Source: Microbispora siamensis
GTDB lineage: Bacteria; Actinomycetota; Actinomycetes; Streptosporangiales; Streptosporangiaceae
Length of the DNA: 60,322 nucleotides
Assembly (NCBI RefSeq): GCF_016863095.1
Contig: NZ_BOOF01000022.1
Coordinates: 1-60,322, forward strand
Reading direction: 5' to 3'
Shown here piece by piece: positions 15,528 through 24,108 of the stretch. Position 1 is the first letter of the stretch; each line of letters starts with the position of its first letter. Below the pieces are notes generated by a model. It saw only the letters and a program-made list of their open reading frames with translations. It ran no database searches and had not been told where the DNA came from. Position numbers and translations under genes: made by a program.

Positions 15528-16745
15528 CTACGGGGTGGTGAGGATCTCCAGGGGCACGCTGGGGTCGGCCAGCGCTTGGGGGGTGACGGGTGTTCCGGTG
15601 CGGATCAACGTCTTGATCGGCTCGACGACGTCCCAGACGTTGACGTTCATGCCGGCCAGGACGCGATCGCCGCTGAGCCAGAAGGCGACGAACTCCCGTG
15701 CCGCGACGTCGCCCCGGAAGACGACCTGGTCGTAGCCGCCGGGCTCGACGTGGCCGACGTACTCCATGCCGAGGTCGTACTGGTCGGTGTAGAAGTAGGG
15801 CAGCTCCTCGTAGGCCGCGTCCCGGCCCAGCATGGCGGCGGCGGCGACCGCGGGCTGCTTGAGCGCGTTGGCCCAGTGTTCGACCCGTACGTGCCTGCCC
15901 AGCAGAGGGTGGTAGGCATTGGCGACGTCCCCCGCGGCGACGATGTCCGGGTCGCCGGTGCGCAGGGCCGCGTCCACCACGATGCCGTCGTCCACGTGCA
16001 GCCCTGCGGACAGGGCGAGCCGTACCTCGGGTTCGGCGCCGACACCGACGAGGACGGCGTCGGCGGCGATCTCGCCGCCGTCGCCCAGACGTACGCCCGA
16101 GGGTGTGATCTCGCTGACGGCGGCCCCGAGCCGGAGGTCGACGCCGTGGTCACGGTGCAGGTCGGCGAAGATCCGGGCGGCCTCGGGTCCGAGCACGCGC
16201 AGCAGGGGCAGCCGCGCCGCCTCCAGCACCGTGACCGCGACGCCCGCCTGCCGGGCGGCGGCGGTGACCTCCAGCCCGATCCAGCCGGCCCCGATCATCG
16301 CCAGCCGGGACACGCTCCCGAGGACGTCCTTGAGCGACTCGCAGTCCTCGATCCTGCGCAGGTAACGCACGTGGGGTGCGTCCGCGCCGGGGATCGGCGG
16401 CTTTCGCGGGCGGGCGCCGGTGGCCAGTAGCAATTTGTCGTAATCGATCGCACTGCCGTCGGCCAGTTCGACACGGTGAGCACCGCGGTCGAGGCCGGTC
16501 GCGGCCACGCCGAGCCGCAGTTCGACGTCGTGGTCGGCGTACCAGCCTTCCTGGTGGACGAAGACGCCGGCCCGGTCGGTCGTGCCCGTCAGGTAACCCT
16601 TGGACAGCGGGGGCCGCTCGTAGGGGCGGTGCGGCTCGGCGCCGATCAGCGTGATCCGCCCGTCGAATCCCTGCTCACGCAGGGCTTCGGCGGCCTTGGC
16701 GCCGGCCAGACCGGCTCCGACGATCACGAACCTCTGCTGTGTCAC
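15528..16745 (-). CDS. FAD-dependent ferredoxin/rubredoxin reductase
   Basis: The 405-residue flavoprotein has the FAD-binding motif VIVGAGLAGAKAAEAL at residues 7-22, the NAD(P)-binding motif IGAGWIGLEVTAAARQ at about 150, and ATGARPR and DPDIVAAGDVAN segments typical of the ferredoxin-reductase group that feeds electrons to P450s and dioxygenases. It starts 17 bases after folE and is the last gene of a four-gene operon. No ferredoxin gene is adjacent; the P450 at 59 kb is too distant to infer a partnership. Confidence 0.9.
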   Translation of the reverse strand: MTQQRFVIVGAGLAGAKAAEALREQGFDGRITLIGAEPHRPYERPPLSKGYLTGTTDRAGVFVHQEGWYADHDVELRLGVAATGLDRGAHRVELADGSAIDYDKLLLATGARPRKPPIPGADAPHVRYLRRIEDCESLKDVLGSVSRLAMIGAGWIGLEVTAAARQAGVAVTVLEAARLPLLRVLGPEAARIFADLHRDHGVDLRLGAAVSEITPSGVRLGDGGEIAADAVLVGVGAEPEVRLALSAGLHVDDGIVVDAALRTGDPDIVAAGDVANAYHPLLGRHVRVEHWANALKQPAVAAAAMLGRDAAYEELPYFYTDQYDLGMEYVGHVEPGGYDQVVFRGDVAAREFVAFWLSGDRVLAGMNVNVWDVVEPIKTLIRTGTPVTPQALADPSVPLEILTTP

Positions 16746-16762
16746 GGCGATGGTCTCCTTGT

Positions 16763-17362
16763 TCAGGGGCGGGTGCCGGTGAGGGTGAAGAACTCCTGAC
16801 GGGATCGGGCGTCCTCCCGCAGGACGCCCAGCAGCGTCGAGGTGACGGTGGTCGAGCCGACGGCCCGTACTCCCCGCAGGGTCATGCAGGTGTGCTCGGC
16901 CTCGATCACGACGCCGACCCCCGCGGGTCGCAACCGGTCGGAGATCCAGTCGGCCACCTGTTTGGTGAGCCGTTCCTGCACCTGCGGCCGGCGGGCGAAG
17001 TGCTCGACGACGCGGGCCAGCTTGGACAGCCCGAGGATGCGGTTGCCGGGGAGGTAGCCGACATGAGCGACTCCGGCGAAGGGCAGCAGGTGATGCTCGC
17101 AGACCGAATGGACCGGGATCGCCCGGGCCAGCACGAGTTCGTCGTAGCCCTCCTCGTTGGGGAAGGTGGTCAGGTCGAACGGGCGTGGCGTGAACAGTTC
17201 GGCGTACGCCCGGGCCATCCGCGCCGGGGTCTCCCGCAGGCTCTCGGAATCCGTCGGAATGCCCAGCGCCTCCAGGAACTCGCCGGCCGCCCGCTCGGCG
17301 GCGGCCAGGTCCACACCGTCGCGCGGCTCGGCGATCACCCGCAGGGCGCTACCGGAACGCAT
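16763..17362 (-). CDS. folE: GTP cyclohydrolase I
   Basis: FolE opens the guanine ring of GTP to make dihydroneopterin triphosphate for folate or tetrahydrobiopterin. The 199-residue protein shows the zinc and active-site motifs SVCEHHLLPFAGVAHVGYLP (residues about 85-104) and HTCMTLRGV (about 157-165). In actinomycete genomes the main folE usually sits with ftsH and folP; here it is in an operon with two membrane proteins and a ferredoxin reductase, so it may be a second, specialised copy. Its ATG follows the stop of the upstream small membrane protein by one base. Confidence 0.95.
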   Translation of the reverse strand: MRSGSALRVIAEPRDGVDLAAAERAAGEFLEALGIPTDSESLRETPARMARAYAELFTPRPFDLTTFPNEEGYDELVLARAIPVHSVCEHHLLPFAGVAHVGYLPGNRILGLSKLARVVEHFARRPQVQERLTKQVADWISDRLRPAGVGVVIEAEHTCMTLRGVRAVGSTTVTSTLLGVLREDARSRQEFFTLTGTRP

Positions 17363-17363
17363 C

Positions 17364-17642
17364 TCAGCCGCCGTTCACGCCGAGCGCGGCCAGCAGCACC
17401 AGCACCACGGTGGCCACTGCCAGCAGACCGTGTCCGGCCACGACCGCGACCGGGAAGTGCCGCTCGGGCGGTCCCGCCGTGCCGGTGGCGCCGGGCCCGG
17501 CGGCGGCCAGCGCGAAGTGACCGAAGATCAGACCTGGTGAGAAACGGCTGGTATGCCGGCCGCCTCTGGTGATCCAGACGCCCAGCATCACGAAGCCGCC
17601 CACCGCGGTGAGCAACCAGGCGACCAGTGCCGCGATACCCAT
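17364..17642 (-). CDS. Small membrane protein, two hydrophobic segments
   Basis: The 92-residue protein has hydrophobic segments at about residues 4-24 and 68-88 and, between them, GRHTSRFSPGLIFGHFALAA. I do not recognise the family with certainty. A GGAGGAGAA ribosome site precedes the ATG at 17642. It lies between the DUF2231 gene and folE, and its stop is one base from the folE start, so it belongs to the same operon. Confidence 0.75.
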   Translation of the reverse strand: MGIAALVAWLLTAVGGFVMLGVWITRGGRHTSRFSPGLIFGHFALAAAGPGATGTAGPPERHFPVAVVAGHGLLAVATVVLVLLAALGVNGG

Positions 17643-17676
17643 GATGAGTTCTCCTCCTGCGATGGTGGGATGAGGG

Positions 17677-18195
17677 TCAGCGCCGGAAACCGTCGGCCTG
17701 GGTGGCCTCGTCGGCCACCCGTACGCCGTAGCGGTAGGCGAGCTTGCCGCCCAGATAACCGGAGACCGCGAGCAGCGCCAGGCTGCCCGCCGAGAGCAGC
17801 AGCGGGCCGAGCGCGACCGCGCCTGCCGCCGTGCCCGCCGCCGTGCCGGCCTGGCGCCACAGGAAACCGGCGGCGTACGCGGTGGTGATCACGAGGTTCA
17901 ACCCCATGTGGAGCAGACCCGTGCGGAACACCGGGGTGCCGGCCGGGATGGCGAAAAGGTCGAGGAACCCGGCCATCGCCGCGGCCAGCGCGCCGAGCAC
18001 GCCGATGGCGATCAGCCACTTCGAGCCCTCGGCCAGGAAACCCGGATCGGGCGCGAACCGGGACGCCAGGTCGAAGACCATGCTCGCCACCCAGGTCCCG
18101 ATGGGCACCGCGACCAGCATGGGGTGGAACGGATGGCCGTACGGCCCGGCCAGGGCGCTCACCGGTCGTTTCGCGTCGTGCAGTCCACCGGTCAT
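17677..18195 (-). CDS. DUF2231-family membrane protein
   Basis: The 172-residue protein begins with the DUF2231 hallmark GPYGHPFHPMLVAVPIGTWV at residues 17-36 and has four predicted membrane helices (about 28-46, 65-83, 95-113, 125-150). The paired His residues suggest haem or metal binding at the membrane, as proposed for the family. It is the first gene of an operon running to folE and the ferredoxin reductase, and its ATG at 18195 follows GGAGG. A divergent Cys-rich regulator starts 129 bases away and may control it. Confidence 0.82.
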   Translation of the reverse strand: MTGGLHDAKRPVSALAGPYGHPFHPMLVAVPIGTWVASMVFDLASRFAPDPGFLAEGSKWLIAIGVLGALAAAMAGFLDLFAIPAGTPVFRTGLLHMGLNLVITTAYAAGFLWRQAGTAAGTAAGAVALGPLLLSAGSLALLAVSGYLGGKLAYRYGVRVADEATQADGFRR

Positions 18196-18324
18196 CCGGA
18201 CCTCCGCATGCGCCGCTAGTTACGCCAATGAATGTTGGTCTTATTCGGTCTGACGGTCAAGGTGTTCGCGTACATCGAAGGGGCTATGGTTTTCGACCGT
18301 AGAGGCGGGCGTTATCGTGGCAGG

Positions 18325-19014
18325 GTGACGACGGATCCCTCGATCAGTGCGGTGGCCGCGCTGGACGACGAGCTGCGGCAGGGCATGTACGCCTACATTC
18401 GTGGGGCGCGTCGTCCGGTGACCCGGGACGAGGCCGCCGCCTCGGTCGGGATCTCCCGCAAGCTGGCCGCCTTCCATCTGGACAAACTGGTCGACGCCGG
18501 CCTGCTGCGCGCCCGCTATGAGGCCGTCGGCGGCATCCGTAAGGTCGGCCGCACCCCGAAGGTCTACGAACCCACCGAGACCGACATCCGCGTCATGATC
18601 CCCGAACGCCGGCACGAGGTGCTGGCCGACATCCTCATGGACGCCGTTCTCGCGGAGAGCGAAGGGGAGAGCGCCCGCCAGGCGGCGGTCCGGGTGGCCT
18701 GCCGGCGCGGCGAGGAGATCGGCGCCGCGGAACGCGCCCGGGTCAAGCCCGGACGGCTCGGCGCCGAACGCGCTCTCACCCTGCTCGAAGGCCTGCTCGC
18801 GCGGCACGGCTTCGAGCCCGGCCGCGAGTCTCCCACCTGCGTACGGCTACGCAACTGCCCGTTTCACCCACTGGCGGCGCGAGCCCCCGAACTGGTCTGC
18901 GGGGTCAACCACGCCTTCCTCGACGGCATGCTCACCGGTCTGGAAGCCACCAGGGTGCGGGCCGTCCTGGTGCCGCGGCCGGGAGAGTGCTGTGTCGAAC
19001 TGCGCTCCTCCTGA
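18325..19014 (+). CDS. Winged-helix regulator with a C-terminal cysteine cluster (COG2345-like)
   Basis: The 229-residue protein has an N-terminal winged helix (TRDEAAASVGISRKLAAFHL, then DKLVDAGLL). Its C-terminal part contains TCVRLRNCPFHPLAARAPEL followed by VC and later GECCVELRSS. The NCPFHPLA...LVCGVNHAFLDGML pattern is typical of the COG2345 regulators, a group that includes the Fe-S regulator SufR, so the cysteines may bind a cluster or a metal; that step is inference. I chose GTG 18325, just before TTDPSIS; in-frame sequence further upstream lacks a start with a ribosome site and looks like promoter. The gene is divergent from the DUF2231/folE/ferredoxin-reductase operon, a likely target. 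Confidence 0.82.
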   Translation: MTTDPSISAVAALDDELRQGMYAYIRGARRPVTRDEAAASVGISRKLAAFHLDKLVDAGLLRARYEAVGGIRKVGRTPKVYEPTETDIRVMIPERRHEVLADILMDAVLAESEGESARQAAVRVACRRGEEIGAAERARVKPGRLGAERALTLLEGLLARHGFEPGRESPTCVRLRNCPFHPLAARAPELVCGVNHAFLDGMLTGLEATRVRAVLVPRPGECCVELRSS

Positions 19015-19181
19015 GCGGGCTTTCCGGCGGAAGCATGACCTCTCGCGGCAATGTTCACCGCCCCCTCGCCACCGGGTTCCGCTGCGGGCGGGCGGGCTCG
19101 TAGATCCTTTGGCGATCGGCGGCCGTCCGATTACCGTGCGCGCTAGGGTCGTCACGTTTCGCATCCATTCATGGAGGACAC

Positions 19182-20105
19182 GTGGCCGACGCTCAGCCGG
19201 TGATCTTCGTGGGCGGCCTGGGACGCAGCGGTAGCACTCTGCTCGAACGCCTCCTCGGCGAGGTGCCCGGTGTGGCGCCGCTCGGCGAGGTCGTCCACCT
19301 GTGGGACCGTGGCGTACGCGCCGACGAGCCGTGCGGCTGCGGGCAGCGGTTCTCCCAGTGCCCGTTCTGGACGAAGGTGGGCGCCCGCGCGTTCGGGCAG
19401 TGGCGGCAGAGCCAGGCGGGGTGGCTGCCCGGCCTGCGCGCCCGTGTCGACCGGACCCGCCGCGTGCCCGCCCTCGCCCTCGGGCTCACGACCCGTGAGG
19501 CCGAACTGGCCGAGTACGTCCGGTCGTACTCCCGCATCTACGCGGCGGCGGCGGAGGTGGCCGACGCCCGGGTCGTCGTCGACTCCAGCAAGCACGCCTC
19601 CCTGGCGTACTGCCTGGCGGCGATCATGGAGATGCGGGTCGTGCAGGTGGTGCGCGATCCGCGGGCGGTGGCCGCGTCGTGGCGGCGCAGGGTGCGCAGG
19701 CCCGAGGACGGGCGGCCGATGACCCGCTGGACCCCCGCGCGCACCGCCGTCCACTGGCTGGCCCAGAACCTCGCCTTCGAGGTGCTGCGCCGCAAGGGCG
19801 TGCAGGTCGTCCGGGTGCGGCACGAGGACCTGGTGCGCGATCCGCGCGCGACCCTGGGACGCCTGGCCGCGCGACTCGGGCTTCCCGCCGGCGGCCTCGC
19901 CTTCCTGGACGACCGCGAAGCGCTGCTCGGCGTCGCGCACACCGTCTCCGGCAACCCGATGCGTTTCTCTGTGGGACCGATCGAGATACGCCACCGTCCG
20001 GCGCCCCTGCCCAGGTCCCAGCGGTGGCTGGTCACCGCGATCACCCTCCCCCTTCTGCTCTTCTACGGCTATCGCCTCGCCTACCGGCCGGGAGCCCGGG
20101 GATGA
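19182..20105 (+). CDS. PAPS-dependent sulfotransferase
   Basis: The 307-residue protein begins with the sulfotransferase P-loop-like 5'-phosphosulfate-binding motif GGLGRSGSTLLERLLGEVPG (residues 11-30). It also contains VVVDSSKHASLA and VVQVVRDPRAVAASW, which corresponds to the 3'-phosphate-binding region. It should move sulfate from PAPS to a hydroxyl group of a glycan or other acceptor. GGAGGACAC precedes the GTG. The stop overlaps the next gene (GT2) as ATGA, and WecG/TagA follows, so it acts together with glycosyltransferases. A C-terminal hydrophobic segment (about 284-300) may hold it at the membrane. Confidence 0.88.
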   Translation: MADAQPVIFVGGLGRSGSTLLERLLGEVPGVAPLGEVVHLWDRGVRADEPCGCGQRFSQCPFWTKVGARAFGQWRQSQAGWLPGLRARVDRTRRVPALALGLTTREAELAEYVRSYSRIYAAAAEVADARVVVDSSKHASLAYCLAAIMEMRVVQVVRDPRAVAASWRRRVRRPEDGRPMTRWTPARTAVHWLAQNLAFEVLRRKGVQVVRVRHEDLVRDPRATLGRLAARLGLPAGGLAFLDDREALLGVAHTVSGNPMRFSVGPIEIRHRPAPLPRSQRWLVTAITLPLLLFYGYRLAYRPGARG

Positions 20106-21037
20106 GGCCGTCCGCCGGCGTGGTCATCCCCACCCGGGGTGACCGGCCAGGCCCGCTGCGCGCCGCGCTGACCGGCGTGCTCGCCCAGGAGTACGCCGGC
20201 CGGGTCGAGGTGGTGGTCGTGGCCGACGAGGTCCCCGCCTCCCTCGTCGCCCAGCAGGTGTCCGGCGTCGCCGGTTCTGTTGCCGGTTCTGCGGCCGCCG
20301 AAGCGGTTCGGACCGTCCGCGTGCTGGGCAACCGGCGTGCCGCCGGCCTGCCGGGCGCGCGCAACACCGGGATCTCGGTGCTCGGCACGGATCTCGTCGC
20401 CTTCTGCGACGACGACGACCTCTGGCTGCCCGGCAAGCTGTCCGCCCAGGTCACAGCGCTGGCGGAGGAGCCCGAGGCGGGCTTCGCGAGCTGCGCCGTC
20501 GAGGTCGAGTACGGCGACCGCCGGGTGCCGCGGCTGGCCGGCACCGGCCGGGTGACCCATCGGCACCTCACCCGCTCGCGCATGATGATGGTGCACTCCT
20601 CGACATTCCTGTTCCGCCGGGGCTGGACGTGGGTGGACGAGAGCGCACCGGCCGGTCAGAACGAGGACTGGGACCTCGCACTGCGGGCCGCCTGGCGGCA
20701 TCCGATCGTCCACGTCGACCGGCCGCTCGTGCGGGTGCGCTGGGGCTCTTCGCACTACGTGGGGCGCTGGGCCGACCGGATCGCGGGGCTGGAGTGGATG
20801 CTCGCCCGGCATCCCGGGCTGGCCGCGGAACCGCGGGGCGCGGCCCGCGTCTACGGGCAACTCGCCTTCTGCCACGCCGCCCTCGGACGGCGGCGCGAGG
20901 CCGCACGCTGGTCACTGCGCGCCTTCTCCGCGCGGCCGGGCGAACCGCGGGCGGCGGTGGCTCTGGCGGTCGCCGGAGGGCTGGTCAGCCCGCGCGCCGT
21001 GCTGCACGCCCTCCACCTTCGCGGCCACGGCATCTGA
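20102..21037 (+). CDS. Family 2 glycosyltransferase
   Basis: The 311-residue protein has the GT-A fold of family 2: GVVIPTRGDRPGPLRAALTG at the N-terminus, GLPGARNTGISV at about 82, the nucleotide-sugar/metal motif AFCDDDDLWLPGKL at about 100-113, and an NEDWDLALRAA segment near 190 with the probable catalytic acid. It should add one sugar to a lipid-linked glycan on the cytoplasmic face. The ATG at 20102 overlaps the sulfotransferase stop and its own stop overlaps the WecG/TagA start (TGATG), so the three genes are translationally coupled. Confidence 0.9.
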   Translation: MRPSAGVVIPTRGDRPGPLRAALTGVLAQEYAGRVEVVVVADEVPASLVAQQVSGVAGSVAGSAAAEAVRTVRVLGNRRAAGLPGARNTGISVLGTDLVAFCDDDDLWLPGKLSAQVTALAEEPEAGFASCAVEVEYGDRRVPRLAGTGRVTHRHLTRSRMMMVHSSTFLFRRGWTWVDESAPAGQNEDWDLALRAAWRHPIVHVDRPLVRVRWGSSHYVGRWADRIAGLEWMLARHPGLAAEPRGAARVYGQLAFCHAALGRRREAARWSLRAFSARPGEPRAAVALAVAGGLVSPRAVLHALHLRGHGI

Positions 21038-22083
21038 TGGCAGAGCCCGCGCCGGTTTCGGCCCCACGAGGACCGTCCCGTACTGTGCTGCCCCGCACTG
21101 TGCTGCCCGGCATCACGTTGTCTGACGGTGGCCCCTCCGAGGCCGGCCCGGGCCTGACGGACCACGAGCCCACTGGGACCGTGCTGGCGGCGCTTTCATC
21201 GACCGGCTCTCGGCCTGGTCGGGGAGTCGAGCCGATGGGACAGGCAGGCGGCGAAGCCGTGGTGCCCCTGCCGGTGGGACGCGGCCGTACCGGCAGGGTG
21301 GAGATCGCGGGTGTACGGCTCGACCCGCTGACCGAGGCGCAGGTCGTGGAGCACATCATCGGGGCGTCGCTGCGTGGACAGGGCGGTCATCTCGTCACCC
21401 CGAACGTGGACATCTGCCGCGCCGCTGGACGCGACCCGTCGTTGCGGGAGCTGGTCAACGCCGCCGACCTCGCGGTGGCGGACGGCATGCCGCTGGTGTG
21501 GGCTGCCCGGTTGCTCGGCCGTACGCTGCCGGAACGGGTGACCGGGGCCGACCTGATCTGGTCGTTGACCGAGGCGGCGGCCGTACACGGGTTGCCGGTC
21601 TATCTGATCGGGGGCCCGGCGGGGGTGGCCGAGGCGGCGCGGGACGCGTTGTGCGAGCGCCATCCCGGCCTCGTGGTGGCGGGGGTGGACGCTCCGCCGT
21701 ACGGGTTCGAGACCTGCGCGGCGGCGCTGGCGGAGGTGCGGGCGCGGCTGGTCGCGGCGCGACCGGCACTGGTGTTCGCCGGGCTCGGCTTCCCCAAGCA
21801 GGACCGCCTGATCGCCGCGCTCCGGGACGACCTTCCGGGCGCGTGGTTCGTCGGGTGCGGGGCGGCGATCGCCTTCGCGGCCGGTTCGGCGCGGCGGGCG
21901 CCGGCGTGGATGGGCGACCACGGGCTGGAATGGCTGTTTCGCCTGATCGGTGAGCCGAGGCGGCTCGCCCGCCGCTACCTGCTCGACGACCTCCCCTTCG
22001 CTCTCCGTCTGCTGACCGGCTGCCTGCTGCGCCGCCTCACGCGTCGGGACCGCAAGGAGATCCCCTCGATGACCTGCCGGTGA
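21037..22083 (+). CDS. WecG/TagA/CpsF-family glycosyltransferase with N-terminal extension
   Basis: The catalytic domain covers about residues 85-320: GVRLDPLTEAQVVEHIIGAS, HLVTPNVDICRAAGRD, the catalytic-site segment VADGMPLVWAARLLG, YLIGGPAGVAEAA, VFAGLGFPKQD, and FVGCGAAIAFAAGS. Such enzymes (GT26) add N-acetylmannosaminuronic acid, N-acetylmannosamine or glucose to a lipid-linked primer. From ATG 21037 the protein is 348 residues, with a low-complexity Pro/Thr-rich extension of about 80 residues (TVLPRTVLPG repeat). An in-frame ATG at 21235, preceded by GGGGAG, would remove most of it and may be the true start. Basic C-terminus; last gene of the coupled trio. Confidence 0.88.
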   Translation: MAEPAPVSAPRGPSRTVLPRTVLPGITLSDGGPSEAGPGLTDHEPTGTVLAALSSTGSRPGRGVEPMGQAGGEAVVPLPVGRGRTGRVEIAGVRLDPLTEAQVVEHIIGASLRGQGGHLVTPNVDICRAAGRDPSLRELVNAADLAVADGMPLVWAARLLGRTLPERVTGADLIWSLTEAAAVHGLPVYLIGGPAGVAEAARDALCERHPGLVVAGVDAPPYGFETCAAALAEVRARLVAARPALVFAGLGFPKQDRLIAALRDDLPGAWFVGCGAAIAFAAGSARRAPAWMGDHGLEWLFRLIGEPRRLARRYLLDDLPFALRLLTGCLLRRLTRRDRKEIPSMTCR

Positions 22084-22218
22084 TCCCGCCACGTCGGCTG
22101 TGGGCCTGTTGGGGCGGAAGTTCAGAGATGACCCTGATGGTGAGTAAGGGGCTGGTAGGGGTGCGCGGGGGGCGTTCCCGGATGAGGCGGACAGCCGTCG
22201 TCCGACAGGCTCCGAGGC

Positions 22219-23469
22219 ATGACTCCCAAGCCTTGTTTCTCCGACCGCACTCCGGCTGCCGCACGGCCGCGTCGCACGCGGTTGCCGCTGACGGTGCTGT
22301 CCTGCGTGACCTTGGCCGCAATGATCGTCGGCACCGCCGCTCCGGCTATGGCCGCTCCGGCTGTGACAACCGCTGTCGCCGCCGATCGTGCCCACAGCTC
22401 GCTTCCCAGGCTGGACCCTGACACCCTTCAGCGTGCGCTGTCCAGTGCGCCTGACAGGGTGACGGCGGCGCTGGCACAGGTCAGCGGGCCGGCTGGGAAG
22501 TGGAGTGGCACGTATGGGGTCGCCGACACGGTGACGGGAGAGCCTGTGCCGGTCGACGGCCGGTTCCGCCTCGGTAGCGTCACCAAGGCTTTCATCGCCA
22601 CGGTGGTGCTGCAGATGGCCGCCGAGGACAGGGTCGACCTCGGCAAGCCCGTTCAGCGGTACCTCCCGGGCGTGCTCCCCGATAGCTACCCGCCGATCCC
22701 CGTACGCTCACTGCTCAACTTCACCAGCAGCCTGCCGGAGCTGACAGCGGACGATCTGCCGACCACTCCGGAGGGGATAGTCGAGCACCGCTTCGACGAC
22801 CACCCGTTCGCCGAACTGGTGGCGATGGCGGTACGGCACGACCGGCCTTTCAAAGACCCCGGCACAACGCAGGTCTACGGAGCCACCGGCTACTACGTCG
22901 CCGGGATGCTCATCGAGAAGCTCACCGGCAACAGCTACCAGCAGGAGATCACCAAGCGGATCCTGCGCCCGCTGCATCTGCGGCACACGACCGCCCCGCA
23001 GACCGACACCACGATCCCCGGCCCCCACTCCCACGGCTACATCGCCGCGCCCCAGGCAGGCGGCGGAACCCAGCTGGTCGACATCACCGACCAGAACCCG
23101 GGCGCCGGCGGCATGATCTCCACGACGGGCGACCTGGACCGCTTCCTGACCGCCCTCTTCCGGGGACGTCTCCTGCCGCCCTCCCAGATGGCCGAACTGT
23201 TCACCGTTCCCGATGTCGCCTACCTCGGCGGTACCGCCCAGGACCCGGGCCACGGCCGGGCCTATTACAGCGCGGGACTGATGCGGGTCACCCTCCCCGA
23301 CGGATTGACCGTCTGGGGCAAGACCGGCAGCACTTTCGGCTACACCGACGGCATGTTCACCACCCGCGACCTGCGCCGCCGTCTCGTCTACTCCTTCAAC
23401 CCCGTCACCGGCGGCGGCAACGACTTCGCGCTCGTCACCCGGCTCATCGGCGCAGCCTTCGGCTCCTGA
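22219..23469 (+). CDS. Secreted serine hydrolase of the R61 DD-carboxypeptidase/beta-lactamase class C family
   Basis: The 416-residue protein has a signal peptide (basic start, hydrophobic core at about 23-46, AMAAPA cleavage region). It shows the nucleophile motif SVTK at 120-123 and the third motif KTG at 368-370. The segment VAGMLIEKLTGNSY is almost identical to the Streptomyces R61 DD-peptidase, but the tyrosine motif that should read YSN is YGA here (220-222), so the conserved Asn is missing. The family trims peptidoglycan peptides or hydrolyses beta-lactams and esters. The start is the ATG at 22219. It is isolated between the glycosyltransferases and a DoxX gene. Confidence 0.85.
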   Translation: MTPKPCFSDRTPAAARPRRTRLPLTVLSCVTLAAMIVGTAAPAMAAPAVTTAVAADRAHSSLPRLDPDTLQRALSSAPDRVTAALAQVSGPAGKWSGTYGVADTVTGEPVPVDGRFRLGSVTKAFIATVVLQMAAEDRVDLGKPVQRYLPGVLPDSYPPIPVRSLLNFTSSLPELTADDLPTTPEGIVEHRFDDHPFAELVAMAVRHDRPFKDPGTTQVYGATGYYVAGMLIEKLTGNSYQQEITKRILRPLHLRHTTAPQTDTTIPGPHSHGYIAAPQAGGGTQLVDITDQNPGAGGMISTTGDLDRFLTALFRGRLLPPSQMAELFTVPDVAYLGGTAQDPGHGRAYYSAGLMRVTLPDGLTVWGKTGSTFGYTDGMFTTRDLRRRLVYSFNPVTGGGNDFALVTRLIGAAFGS

Positions 23470-23538
23470 GAAACCCCGCCCCCTCGGCAGCGGGCCGGCC
23501 TACCGGGCGCGCCCTGGTACGCAGGGCCTTCGGGCCGC

Positions 23539-23566
23539 GAAGCAGAGACTAGGAAGCAGAGGCTAG
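23539..23566. repeat. 14-base tandem repeat at the 3' end of the DoxX gene
   Basis: GAAGCAGAGACTAG (23539-23552) and GAAGCAGAGGCTAG (23553-23566) are adjacent and differ at one base. The second copy contains the DoxX stop codon. Probably a slippage duplication. Confidence 0.7.
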
Positions 23567-23937
23567 AAGGCGTACGGGCCGAAGCGGCCCCAGGCGACGA
23601 CAACGGCCAGGACCAGGAGCACCAGGTTGACGACGATGACCTGGGACTCGGCGCGGCGGGCGTGGACGACGACCGCTCCGGCCATGATCAGGGCGACGCC
23701 GAGCGCGGCGAGCGGCGTCAGCACCGGGGCGATGCCCGTGACGGCGGGCAGGACGAGGCCGAAGGCGATCAGCACCTCGAGAGCGCCGAGGCCCTTGACC
23801 GCGCCCGCGGAGAAGTCCTCGGTCCAGGCCATGCCGGACATGGCCAGCCTGTCCTTCGGCTGGGCGAGTTTCATCACCCCGGCGACGAGGAAGGCGAGAG
23901 TGAGCAGGCCGGCGATGACCCACAGGACGACGTTCAT
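23563..23937 (-). CDS. DoxX-family membrane protein
   Basis: The 124-residue protein has four hydrophobic helices (about 3-22, 48-66, 72-90, 98-116) and the family pattern FLVAGVMKLAQPKDRL near residue 16-31 followed by LGALEVLIAFGLVLP. DoxX-like proteins are small quinone- or thiol-related membrane subunits of poorly known role. It is monocistronic. The ATG at 23937 lies after a short AT-richer leader. Nothing nearby suggests a partner. Confidence 0.82.
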   Translation of the reverse strand: MNVVLWVIAGLLTLAFLVAGVMKLAQPKDRLAMSGMAWTEDFSAGAVKGLGALEVLIAFGLVLPAVTGIAPVLTPLAALGVALIMAGAVVVHARRAESQVIVVNLVLLVLAVVVAWGRFGPYAF

Positions 23938-24108
23938 GGGGAGTCCGTTCTTGCGACTTCAGAGCGCAATGTAGCGGATGGGCGGGCCACGGCCGTCGTC
24001 GCGGATCGCCGTCACGCCTGTCGCGACCGCGTATGGGGGAACGGCGGGTCGGCCGCCCTCGGTGAGGGAGGCCGGCCCGTCGCTCTCATCAGGCCTACTG
24101 AGCTGCTC

